Shown here piece by piece: positions 16,584 to 23,598 of a stretch of 47,413 nucleotides of DNA (its first letter is position 1; the number at the start of each line of letters is the position of its first letter). The notes beneath the pieces are model-generated. The model did no database searches, had not been told where the DNA came from, and saw only the letters and a program-made list of their open reading frames with translations. The position numbers and the translations under genes are program-made. Origin of the DNA: Nitrosopumilaceae archaeon (GTDB lineage Archaea > Thermoproteota > Nitrososphaeria > Nitrososphaerales > Nitrosopumilaceae); NCBI GenBank assembly GCA_024644385.1, contig JAHELB010000008.1:1-47413 (forward strand), written 5' to 3'.

Positions 16584-17159
16584 ATGACCCAAGAGTTAAG
16601 CCTAAATGCAAGATCACTAGATGATTTAATTAATTCTAACCTAACTGAAAATAAGTTAAATGACCTATATCCCAAAATTAGGCTTGCTGTTTGCGTTGAG
16701 AAAATTAAAAATGGAAAAAATTCAGAATCCCAACGATGGGATTGTTTAATAATTATTTCTGAATTGTACGTAAAGTTAAAAGAAAAACAATTTCCCGAAA
16801 TTTCTTCTGAAGAATTTAAAGAAATGCTTGCTGAAATTGAATCAACTTTAAAGTGGATGATTTACCACGAGAAAAATTGCGTAGTTCACCATGAAGTAGC
16901 CTACCAAATAGCAGCTAGAAACATGGTAAATCTAATTCCAGATATGGTGTATGCAGCTTTGAAAAGTGAAAGCATAGTATCTCGTCATGAATTTACAGAA
17001 TGTTTAGGAGTAATGAAAGCATTTGAAGAACTCCAAGAAATTATTCCGTTGATAATTCAAGATGCTGATCCAGATGTACGCCAAACTGCCGAGTTTGCCA
17101 AAGATAGAATGAAAAGATATGTAAATGAAAAAACTTGGTCTGCCTTGGATATTGTGTAA
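16584..17159 (+). CDS. HEAT-repeat-like helical protein
   Basis: A 191-residue all-helical cytosolic protein. The C-terminal half has two HEAT-like repeats: VVHHEVAYQIAARNMVNLIP and IVSRHEFTECLGVMKAFEEL, then DADPDVRQTAEFAKDRM. The 'HE.a..l' signature resembles deoxyhypusine hydroxylase/PBS-lyase HEAT repeats, where His-Glu pairs bind metal. With only about two pairs and a distinct N-terminal half, an enzyme role is unproven. It has an operator-like element right at its start and is followed after one base by a transporter gene, probably the same transcript. Confidence 0.7.
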   Translation: MTQELSLNARSLDDLINSNLTENKLNDLYPKIRLAVCVEKIKNGKNSESQRWDCLIIISELYVKLKEKQFPEISSEEFKEMLAEIESTLKWMIYHEKNCVVHHEVAYQIAARNMVNLIPDMVYAALKSESIVSRHEFTECLGVMKAFEELQEIIPLIIQDADPDVRQTAEFAKDRMKRYVNEKTWSALDIV

Positions 17160-18134
17160 TTGTCTCTGTTTGCTGCCTATTCAAGTAAAATAAAAAATAC
17201 TTTACAACCTAAATCAAAAAAGAGTACATTTTGGCTAGGATTAATAATTGCACTACTTGCTGCTATTTTTGCAAGTACTATTAATGTTGTAGGAAAAGCA
17301 CTAGTTGATCCTAGCTATGGTTACGTCGAGGATGCAGTACATCCACTAAATCTTGCTATATTACTTGGATTAATTTCTGGCCTATTTTTTACTCCCTTTG
17401 CAAGGGGGAAAAAGTCACCCAAAAAATTTGGAAAAAAAACTCTGTTTTTTGTTTTAATGTTAGGTGTCTTAGATGTTTCAGCAATAACTACAAACTTTTT
17501 TGGACTAAATCATACAACTGCAATTAATGCAACCATTCTCATTAACACCGAATTGTTATTTACTGTAATTATTGCCTTCACTATTTTTCGAGAGCGTATC
17601 CAAAAAAAAGAAACCTTTCCTCTAGGTCTTATTGCTGCGGGCTCTTTAGTACTTCCTATCCTTATAGATATTTCAAATAATGGTACGTTTGTATCTGGGT
17701 TTGTTTTTGGTGATGTCCTAATTATTATTGCTGCTTTGTTTTTTGCCCTGGATATTAGCCTCGCAAGGTATGTGTCTAATATTGTCCCTGCTACTAGAAT
17801 TTCTCAAATCTCTGCTTTTGCCGGTGTCCCATTTGCAATGTTATTGATGTTGATTTTTCAGATTCCTTTTGATTTTCCCCTAGAGCAAATGCCAGCTATA
17901 ATGTATATGGGAATCTTTGTTTCTGGTTTATCATATTTCTTTTTTGTAATTGCTTTAAGGCTAATTGGTGCTATCAGAACTGTACTAATTTATTCTACTA
18001 CAACTGTATTTGGGATCGTATTTTCAGGGCTATTCTTGGGAGAACAGATTACGGAATTGAACATTTTTTCAGTCATCGTAATTTTGGCTGGCATATACCT
18101 TTTAAGAAAAAAATTTGCAAAATTGGAAACTTGA
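17160..18134 (+). CDS. DMT superfamily (EamA) transporter
   Basis: A 324-residue membrane protein with ten predicted helices in two EamA repeats: repeat 1 about 22-165 (LGLIIALLAAIFASTINVVG, then FGLNHTTAINATILINTELL), repeat 2 about 180-318 (VLIIIAALFFALDISLARYV, then LGEQITELNIFSVIVILAGI). The family exports amino acids, nucleosides or other metabolites; the substrate cannot be predicted. The TTG start at 17160 directly follows the HEAT-like gene's stop, so co-expression is likely. Confidence 0.88.
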   Translation: MSLFAAYSSKIKNTLQPKSKKSTFWLGLIIALLAAIFASTINVVGKALVDPSYGYVEDAVHPLNLAILLGLISGLFFTPFARGKKSPKKFGKKTLFFVLMLGVLDVSAITTNFFGLNHTTAINATILINTELLFTVIIAFTIFRERIQKKETFPLGLIAAGSLVLPILIDISNNGTFVSGFVFGDVLIIIAALFFALDISLARYVSNIVPATRISQISAFAGVPFAMLLMLIFQIPFDFPLEQMPAIMYMGIFVSGLSYFFFVIALRLIGAIRTVLIYSTTTVFGIVFSGLFLGEQITELNIFSVIVILAGIYLLRKKFAKLET

Positions 18135-18283
18135 TGGTAGAGTTGTCTCCTAATATGTATGGGAAGAATTAAAATTCTCGACCAAAAACCGCTTATTACC
18201 AATCAAAGGTAAAAAATCTTTGATCGGTCCTAGAAAAAATTGATCCCTAAGGCAAAAATTAATTGTAAAAAAATTAAATATCA

Positions 18284-18298
18284 TTCCCACTTTTGGTA
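18284..18298 (+). promoter_or_regulatory. TTCCCA-type operator candidate 3
   Basis: TTCCCACTTTTGGTA directly below a TATA-like AAATTAAATA (18271-18280) and eight bases before the GTG at 18306. The position covers the expected transcription start of the receiver gene, where a bound protein would block polymerase. Near-identical to the 16563 copy. Confidence 0.5.
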
Positions 18299-18305
18299 AT
18301 GTGAG

Positions 18306-18692
18306 GTGGCATTTCCAACAGCAATTATTATTGATGATGAACCAGGATTAGCGGAATTATTTTCAGATTTACTAGAATTACAGAGACTAAAAATTGTTGG
18401 AATAGGTCATACAGGAATAGATGCCATTCGTCTTGTAAAGGCAAAAAATCCTAACATCATATTCCTTGATATTACCATGCCAAAAATGGATGGAATTGAA
18501 GCGCTAAAAGAAATTAGGAAAATTGATCAGGAAATAAAGATTGTTATGGTAACTGCCAACAAATATGTTGATGAAGAAAAATTGTTACAACTTGGAGCTA
18601 CTGCTTTAATTTTCAAACCGTTTAAAATGGAACAAATTTTGGAAGTGTTAGAAAACATTGAAAGATCAATGATCCCAATGGGTTCTAAATGA
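18306..18692 (+). CDS. Stand-alone response regulator receiver (CheY-like) 1
   Basis: A 128-residue single receiver domain. Acidic pocket IIIDDEPG, phospho-acceptor Asp in IIFLDITMPKMDG (about residue 57), switch Thr in IVMVTANKYV, and conserved Lys in IFKPFKMEQ. No output domain, so it must act through a partner protein or as a phosphate shuttle. GTG start at 18306. The likely kinase in this window is the one at 20188-21939, which is inference. Confidence 0.92.
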   Translation: MAFPTAIIIDDEPGLAELFSDLLELQRLKIVGIGHTGIDAIRLVKAKNPNIIFLDITMPKMDGIEALKEIRKIDQEIKIVMVTANKYVDEEKLLQLGATALIFKPFKMEQILEVLENIERSMIPMGSK

Positions 18693-18754
18693 ATAATTGT
18701 TTTAAAAAAATATTGGTTTTTTTTGGTTTAGATAAAAAATATGAGTGAAATTTG

Positions 18755-18862
18755 CTAGTAAGATGAGTCACATAGAGCACACATTAAACCCTTGTCCTTT
18801 TCAGATAAGGGAACTGTCAGTCCTTCTTTGGCACAATGGGGACATTTAATATAATTGCCCAT
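18755..18862 (-). CDS. Tiny zinc-ribbon protein (35 aa)
   Basis: A 35-codon frame with MGNYIKCPHCAKEG, then LMCALCDSSY: two CxxC pairs about 19 residues apart, a minimal zinc ribbon. It starts three bases after the stop of the RHH-like gene (TAAAAAATG), so the two form an operon. Function unknown. Confidence 0.6.
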   Translation of the reverse strand: MGNYIKCPHCAKEGLTVPLSEKDKGLMCALCDSSY

Positions 18863-18865
18863 TTT

Positions 18866-19009
18866 TTACTTCAATTTTCCATTCAATACATAATTGATTG
18901 CTTTAGAATAACTGCAGGAGGTCTGATTTTTTTTAATTAATTTTGATTGTACTAATCGAATTTTTTTATCAATATCTTTGTCTATCATTAAACAAATTCT
19001 TTTTTCCAT
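18866..19009 (-). CDS. Small ribbon-helix-helix-like protein (47 aa)
   Basis: A 47-residue basic protein: RICLMIDKDIDKKIRLVQ (beta strand plus helix 1), then SCSYSKAINYVLNGKLK (helix 2). This beta-alpha-alpha pattern is that of MetJ/Arc-type DNA-binding proteins, in which 'S.s..i..vl' forms the second helix. It lies immediately before a zinc-ribbon gene. An operator-like element and TATA-like TTTAAATTTATA lie just upstream. Confidence 0.6.
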   Translation of the reverse strand: MEKRICLMIDKDIDKKIRLVQSKLIKKNQTSCSYSKAINYVLNGKLK

Positions 19010-19052
19010 AAAATAAAAAAAAAAAAATATAAATTTAAACAATATGGAAAAG

Positions 19053-19067
19053 TCCCAATTGTGGGAA
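19053..19067 (-). promoter_or_regulatory. TTCCCA-type operator candidate 4
   Basis: Minus-strand reading TTCCCACAATTGGGA: a dyad with perfect TCCCA/TGGGA arms around CAAT. It lies about 45 bases upstream of the RHH-like ATG and above the TATA-like stretch, unlike copies 2 and 3. It is the most symmetric copy. Confidence 0.45.
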
Positions 19068-19142
19068 ATTCAACAAATTTTTATTTGTAATTATTTGAAC
19101 AAACAATATTCTAAATACTTACAAAAATAGAATCTTTAGACT

Positions 19143-19763
19143 TTATTTAATTTTCCAAAATGGGTTTATTGTTTGAATTACAGTACTCTGATTTATCACT
19201 TCTAGCGGTAATTCTAAACTTATCTTGGTTTGTTTTTCATTAATTTCAAAAATAAATTTTTTGAAAATAGGAGTATATCGTTCAATTTTCCTTCTCTTTG
19301 CAGTAAATTCTCTTTGGTGTGATTTTAAAATTCCATTTCGTATCAGATAACTTGTTTTTCTATACCCAGAAGTTTTAGGTAACTCACATTGGGATATAAT
19401 TTCTGAAATTAAAAGAGGGTTTGCCAAAGTTTTTTTTATAATATTTCTATATTCTTCATCTCCAAAAATTTCAATCAAAAAATTTAAAAAATTTTTATTT
19501 TTAATAGTTATCAAAGCAGATTTTTTCAGTGTTTTTATTGTAATAATTTCCATTAGACAATTTTTTTCAAAACTAGCCGCATTTTCTTTAAACTCCTTTT
19601 TTAAAATCTCATCTATTTTTGAGAAATTTTTAATCCCTTGTTTGATCGATAAGCCGTATTTTAAAAACAGATCTAATTTTATTTTTTTTTCCATTTTAGA
19701 ATTTAAATTGCTTTTAATTACTTCACTTAATGATTTTGAAATAAAATCGTCAAACTCTGACAT
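19143..19763 (-). CDS. Winged-helix transcriptional regulator, copy 2
   Basis: A 206-residue paralogue of the regulator at 15015-15617. The N-terminal part (FLKYGLSIKQGIKNFSKIDEIL) is the same helical module. The C-terminal HTH LLISEIISQCELPKTSGYRKTSYL is followed by a basic wing (FTAKRRKIERYTPIFKKF). ATG 19763 is used; a TTG four codons earlier is possible. It is very Lys/Ile-rich and diverged. It is transcribed divergently from receiver 2, mirroring the layout of copy 1. The N-terminal module may sense a ligand or a partner receiver; inference. Confidence 0.72.
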   Translation of the reverse strand: MSEFDDFISKSLSEVIKSNLNSKMEKKIKLDLFLKYGLSIKQGIKNFSKIDEILKKEFKENAASFEKNCLMEIITIKTLKKSALITIKNKNFLNFLIEIFGDEEYRNIIKKTLANPLLISEIISQCELPKTSGYRKTSYLIRNGILKSHQREFTAKRRKIERYTPIFKKFIFEINEKQTKISLELPLEVINQSTVIQTINPFWKIK

Positions 19764-19775
19764 GTTTGAACCCAA

Positions 19776-19785
19776 CCAAAAGTCC
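19776..19785 (-). promoter_or_regulatory. Half-site resembling the TTCCCA element
   Basis: Minus-strand GGACTTTTGG between divergent regulator copy 2 and receiver 2. It keeps the ACTTTTGG core of the 16563 and 18284 elements but lacks TTCCC. Listed as a weak candidate because of its position. Confidence 0.25.
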
Positions 19786-19814
19786 TTTATAAAATTAGAA
19801 TTTATTTCTAAAAT

Positions 19815-20168
19815 ATGAAACTAACAGCAATTGTAATTGATGATGATTTTGATTCGGTAGAAATTTTTTGCTCCCTTTTAGAAGAAAATAACGTATCCGT
19901 CGTGGGCAAAGGACATAGCGGAAAAGAAGCCATTGCCCTTTATCAACAACTAAAACCAAATTTTATTTTTTTAGATTTGACGATGCCTGAGGGGACAGGA
20001 TTTCATGCCATACGAAATATTAAAAAATTAGACGGCTCCGCAAAAATCATTGCTGTTACAGCCAATGATGATTTTTCCACTAAAAGAAAATTAAAAGAAT
20101 TAAACGTTTATGGAGTTATTTTCAAACCTGTTGAGATGGATAAAGTGATAAATTTAGTTAATAATTAA
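19815..20168 (+). CDS. Stand-alone response regulator receiver (CheY-like) 2
   Basis: A 117-residue receiver: acidic pocket IVIDDDFDS, phospho-Asp in FIFLDLTMPEGTG, Thr in IIAVTANDDF, and Lys in IFKPVEMDKV. No output domain. It is convergent with the histidine kinase gene (20 bases between stops), placing the pair side by side. Similar overall to receiver 1. Confidence 0.92.
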   Translation: MKLTAIVIDDDFDSVEIFCSLLEENNVSVVGKGHSGKEAIALYQQLKPNFIFLDLTMPEGTGFHAIRNIKKLDGSAKIIAVTANDDFSTKRKLKELNVYGVIFKPVEMDKVINLVNN

Positions 20169-20187
20169 TCCTAGAAAATAGAAAAAA

Positions 20188-21939
20188 CTAATCACCAGGA
20201 TTTTTTGGTAAGGTTATTCTAAAAGTGGTGGGATTGTTAAACGCTTCTAATTTTCCCTTATGAGATTCAATTATAGATTTACAGCTAGCAAGACCTAACC
20301 CCGTTCCCTTAATTTTGGTGGTAAACAAAGGATCAAATATTTTTGAAATCATATCTTCAGGAATTCCTTTTCCTGTATCTTGAATTAAAATCACCAAATC
20401 CTCCATTTCTTCGTAGCAACTGACAGTAATACTTCCTAAATTATCACCAATTGCTTGAATTGAATTTGTAATAATATTTTCAAAAACGATTTCAATTTGA
20501 TTGGGATCACAGATTAATTTTATTTCATTAGAGGGAATAAAAATTTTAATATTTTTTGGTTCATGAATTGAATTCCTAGCGTTTTCCAAAATTTCTTGTA
20601 ATGAAACCATTTCATATTTGGGATCTTGTGAACGGACAAAGTCAAGAACATTTTCTACTAAATATTTTATTTTAGAGGCGGCATTATCAATCATATCTAA
20701 TTTCTTCAATTCTTTTTCATCTAGAATTTTGCTTGTTTGTCTCATCACATTTACTGCAGTTTTGATTACTGATAGTGGATTTCTGATGTCGTGAGCCAGA
20801 CGAGATGATAGCTCACCTATTGCAGAAAATCTTTCATTTTTTACAAGATTTTTTTGTGCCTCGGCCAGATTTTTTTGCATTTCATTCACGTCTAAAGCAA
20901 GAGTCCTGATCTCATTACTCCCAGAAATTTCAATTTTTTCTTTTAGTTTCCCTTTTGAAATTTCTTTTGTAGAAAATTGCAATTTTTTAATTGGTTTAGA
21001 AATAGAGTTTGAAACTATCCAAGAACCAAGAACTGCCACAGAAACAGCAATTATAACAGAAATGAAAATGACTAGTTGTATGTAGTTTAATGGTTCCAAG
21101 ACCTCATTTTTGTGTAAATGTATAGTTAATCCCCAGCCTGTTTCTTCGATGAATTTTGTTGCAGCGAAAATCTTTTCTCCATGGTAATCAATTGAATCTG
21201 GAAATAACCCTTGATGTTGCATTACTGAATGAACTATTGGAAGATGTAAATTTTCTTTAGGAATTACCAATGTAGAGGAATCATCATAACGAAGAGGAGT
21301 GATGACTATGATATCCCCATGTTCATTTTTTTTAGCTAAGATTATTTCTCCTTCAGGGGCTGAAGTAAAATCAAGTTGTGAAAATTGATGTAACAAGTCA
21401 CCCTTAGTTTCCATTACCATTACCCCAAGAAAATCATCATTTAATCTCAATGGACCAGATAACTGTAAATTCAATTCCCTGTTAAGATCATAATTTACAT
21501 TTACTTTATTCTCATAATGAGAATTTCTAAATATGGGAGAATTCACAAAACTTTTTCCAAGAATTTTTTCATTTGTAGAAAATAATACCAACCCATTTGA
21601 ATCAATAATATATAATTCGGAAATATCTGGAATTGAAAATTTTGCATCCTCTAAAATTTGTTTAATCTTATCCTGATCTTGAAGATTTGGAGACTCTACA
21701 TAGCTTTCAAGACTCAATCTAAGTTGTGTCCTACTTGTTATTCCATCTAATCTTTCATGATTCCTAGATATGATTTCCGAAATCATTTCTTTTTTTAGAT
21801 TTGTAATAATTGCAAGTTCTTCCAAAATTTCTTTAGTTATCTCTCTTTCTGCAATCCAGAAAGAAAATCCGCCTGAAATTATTAAAATTGGCACGATAAT
21901 TACAATAATTGTTAAGAATATTGAATATTGAATTTTCAA
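20188..21939 (-). CDS. Membrane sensor histidine kinase with Cache-type sensor
   Basis: A 583-residue kinase. Domains in order: TM1 about 8-29; extracellular double-Cache-like sensor about 30-285 (LYIIDSNGLVLFST; FIEETGWGLTIHLHK); TM2 about 286-309; HAMP about 310-362; HisKA with phospho-His H383 in SSRLAHDIRNPLSVIK; HATPase_c with N-box ENIITNSIQAI, G1 DTGKGIPEDM, G2 GTGLGLASCKSI. TTG start directly after the binding-protein stop (TAATTG), so both are made together. It probably phosphorylates the receiver at 19815 or 18306, or both. Confidence 0.93.
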   Translation of the reverse strand: MKIQYSIFLTIIVIIVPILIISGGFSFWIAEREITKEILEELAIITNLKKEMISEIISRNHERLDGITSRTQLRLSLESYVESPNLQDQDKIKQILEDAKFSIPDISELYIIDSNGLVLFSTNEKILGKSFVNSPIFRNSHYENKVNVNYDLNRELNLQLSGPLRLNDDFLGVMVMETKGDLLHQFSQLDFTSAPEGEIILAKKNEHGDIIVITPLRYDDSSTLVIPKENLHLPIVHSVMQHQGLFPDSIDYHGEKIFAATKFIEETGWGLTIHLHKNEVLEPLNYIQLVIFISVIIAVSVAVLGSWIVSNSISKPIKKLQFSTKEISKGKLKEKIEISGSNEIRTLALDVNEMQKNLAEAQKNLVKNERFSAIGELSSRLAHDIRNPLSVIKTAVNVMRQTSKILDEKELKKLDMIDNAASKIKYLVENVLDFVRSQDPKYEMVSLQEILENARNSIHEPKNIKIFIPSNEIKLICDPNQIEIVFENIITNSIQAIGDNLGSITVSCYEEMEDLVILIQDTGKGIPEDMISKIFDPLFTTKIKGTGLGLASCKSIIESHKGKLEAFNNPTTFRITLPKNPGD

Positions 21940-22929
21940 TTATCCAAACCTCTGAAATATTATATTTTCAACATGTTTAGGTATTGTAATTTCAAGTATT
22001 TTGATGGATTCGTTGTTCAATAAAATATGGTCATCCCTTTGGAATTCTGAGCGAATATCAGATGGGTTTCCTCCGTGTAGTATTATTACTGCCTTAATCC
22101 CAGACAAACCTCCTAATAATTTAAAATCAGTAACATTTCCTGCTAGGGCACCAGATTCAATTCCTTCCTTATTACAACTAAATACAGGAGTTTTGGTTTC
22201 TAGTCCAATCTTGATCGAAATTTCTTCTCCTCCGTTTTGAATTAAACTATCACATGCATTGTACAGTACATCAATTTCATTTAGACTTTGTTTAATTTTA
22301 GTTTCAATTTCATCTAAATTTGTCACGGAAATTTTTAATAAATTGATTCCTTTTGATTGAGAATATTTTCTCATTTGATCAAATTGAATTTCCGAGTTAA
22401 TTTCTCCTTGACGATGTAGAAATCCAATTTGTCTGGTTTTGGTAATATCAAAAATTAAGCCTATTTGTTTTTCTACGGAAACAAAATTAGAAGTTCCAAC
22501 TAAATTGTTCCCTGAAGATTCATAGCTTTCAATAATATTTGCTTTGACAGGATAAGAAACTACAGAAAAGACTATTGGAATTTCTTGTGTCATTTCTTTA
22601 GCTATCAAGGTACCAGTAGTGGTTTGAGAATAGATTAAGTTTACATCATTATCAATAAATTCTTGAATTATTTCGCGATATTTGGTTTTTTCACCATTAG
22701 CGGTTTTTTCAAAATATTTAACATTTAATCCCTCTTTGAATCCATATTCTTCCAGTGTTTCTTTGAATCCTTCAGTGTTTTCTTGGAAACTTTTACTATC
22801 TATCCATTTAGCAATTCCAATTTTTATTAATTCATTCTGATTCCCAATTTCCGTTTGAGCAGTGGTAAGGTTATCATTTAATCCTAAAAGTAGGGTAAAT
22901 CCAAATATCAATGCAATTTTTAATTTCAC
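21940..22929 (-). CDS. Periplasmic (ABC_sub_bind family) substrate-binding protein
   Basis: A 329-residue exported protein. A signal peptide spans residues 1-25 (KIALIFGFTLLLGL, then TTAQ), followed by a type I periplasmic-binding fold: IKIGIAKWIDSKSFQENTEGF, ANGEKTKYREIIQEFI, IPIVFSVVSYPVKANII and NVTDFKLLGGL match the ABC_sub_bind pattern. No permease or ATPase lies nearby; it is stop-to-start adjacent to a histidine kinase. It most likely presents a ligand to the kinase's Cache sensor rather than feeding a transporter. GTG start. Confidence 0.85.
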   Translation of the reverse strand: MKLKIALIFGFTLLLGLNDNLTTAQTEIGNQNELIKIGIAKWIDSKSFQENTEGFKETLEEYGFKEGLNVKYFEKTANGEKTKYREIIQEFIDNDVNLIYSQTTTGTLIAKEMTQEIPIVFSVVSYPVKANIIESYESSGNNLVGTSNFVSVEKQIGLIFDITKTRQIGFLHRQGEINSEIQFDQMRKYSQSKGINLLKISVTNLDEIETKIKQSLNEIDVLYNACDSLIQNGGEEISIKIGLETKTPVFSCNKEGIESGALAGNVTDFKLLGGLSGIKAVIILHGGNPSDIRSEFQRDDHILLNNESIKILEITIPKHVENIIFQRFG

Positions 22930-22975
22930 AACTAATTTGAGCCTGTTTACATATTATTCAAGAATGAGTAATCCA

Positions 22976-22989
22976 AGAGTACATACTCT
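22976..22989. promoter_or_regulatory. Palindrome upstream of binding-protein/kinase operon
   Basis: AGAGTACATACTCT: six-base arms AGAGTA/TACTCT around a CA centre. It is about 47 bases upstream of the GTG at 22929, near the expected promoter. It is an operator candidate for the operon; the binding factor is unknown. Confidence 0.4.
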
Positions 22990-23083
22990 ATAGTAAAAAT
23001 TTTCATTCAAAAAATACTATAAAGTTGAGATTTTGGTTTTTTTAAACATTATTCCGATGGTTTTTCCGCAAAGCACTATTTTT

Positions 23084-23476
23084 TTAAATTGAGGTAATGG
23101 TTATTGCATCAAATAGCTCTTCTGCTTTTTTTATAATTTTTTTATCATCCGCATTTGGTTCTGCTGATATAAGAACAAGATTCTCGTCAATAGGAACAGT
23201 TATGATTAATTGGTTTTTTCTCCTAGAGGCAATGTAATCTATAGGACCTAAAATTTCGTCAAGATCTTGCCTCATATGAAGATCCAATTGCATCTGCATG
23301 TACACCATCCGAACCTTATCATCTGTTAACAAGGATGGAATACCCTTTTTGAAACCTCCTGCAATAAGATGGCCTAAGGTGTTTATCACCCCCACGTGGC
23401 GAATTTTTTCTTCTTCCATGAGGGCCGTACAGGCAACATTTAGTTTTTCTATATCCTTGGCTGAAAGAATTGTCAT
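23084..23476 (-). CDS. DUF6659-like / roadblock-like small protein
   Basis: A 130-residue cytosolic protein: KLNVACTALMEEEKIRHVGV, INTLGHLIAGGFKKGI, YMQMQLDLHMRQDLDEILG, ITVPIDENLVLISAEP. The strand 'GVINTLGHLIAGGF' and the later 'LVLISAE' recall Roadblock/LC7 or profilin-like folds, and the length agrees. I believe similar proteins recur in ammonia-oxidising archaea under a DUF name, which needs checking. Minus-strand TTAAAAATAT about 25 bases above the ATG fits a TATA box. Confidence 0.6.
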   Translation of the reverse strand: MTILSAKDIEKLNVACTALMEEEKIRHVGVINTLGHLIAGGFKKGIPSLLTDDKVRMVYMQMQLDLHMRQDLDEILGPIDYIASRRKNQLIITVPIDENLVLISAEPNADDKKIIKKAEELFDAITITSI

Positions 23477-23549
23477 AAATTTTAGAAGTTTTAGAATATT
23501 TTTAATTGTTGGGATTCTTAATATATGTGAATAAAGAGTTAGTGAAGAT

Positions 23550-23556
23550 AATATAA
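23550..23556 (+). promoter_or_regulatory. TATA box candidate for aminotransferase gene
   Basis: AATATAA lies 43 bases before the TTG at 23599. The predicted start site is near 23576, giving a short leader to the TTG and leaving the ATG at 23570 outside the transcript. Confidence 0.35.
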
Positions 23557-23598
23557 CCGGTTGATTTTAATGACAAGTACAAAAAAGAGACCCAAGAT

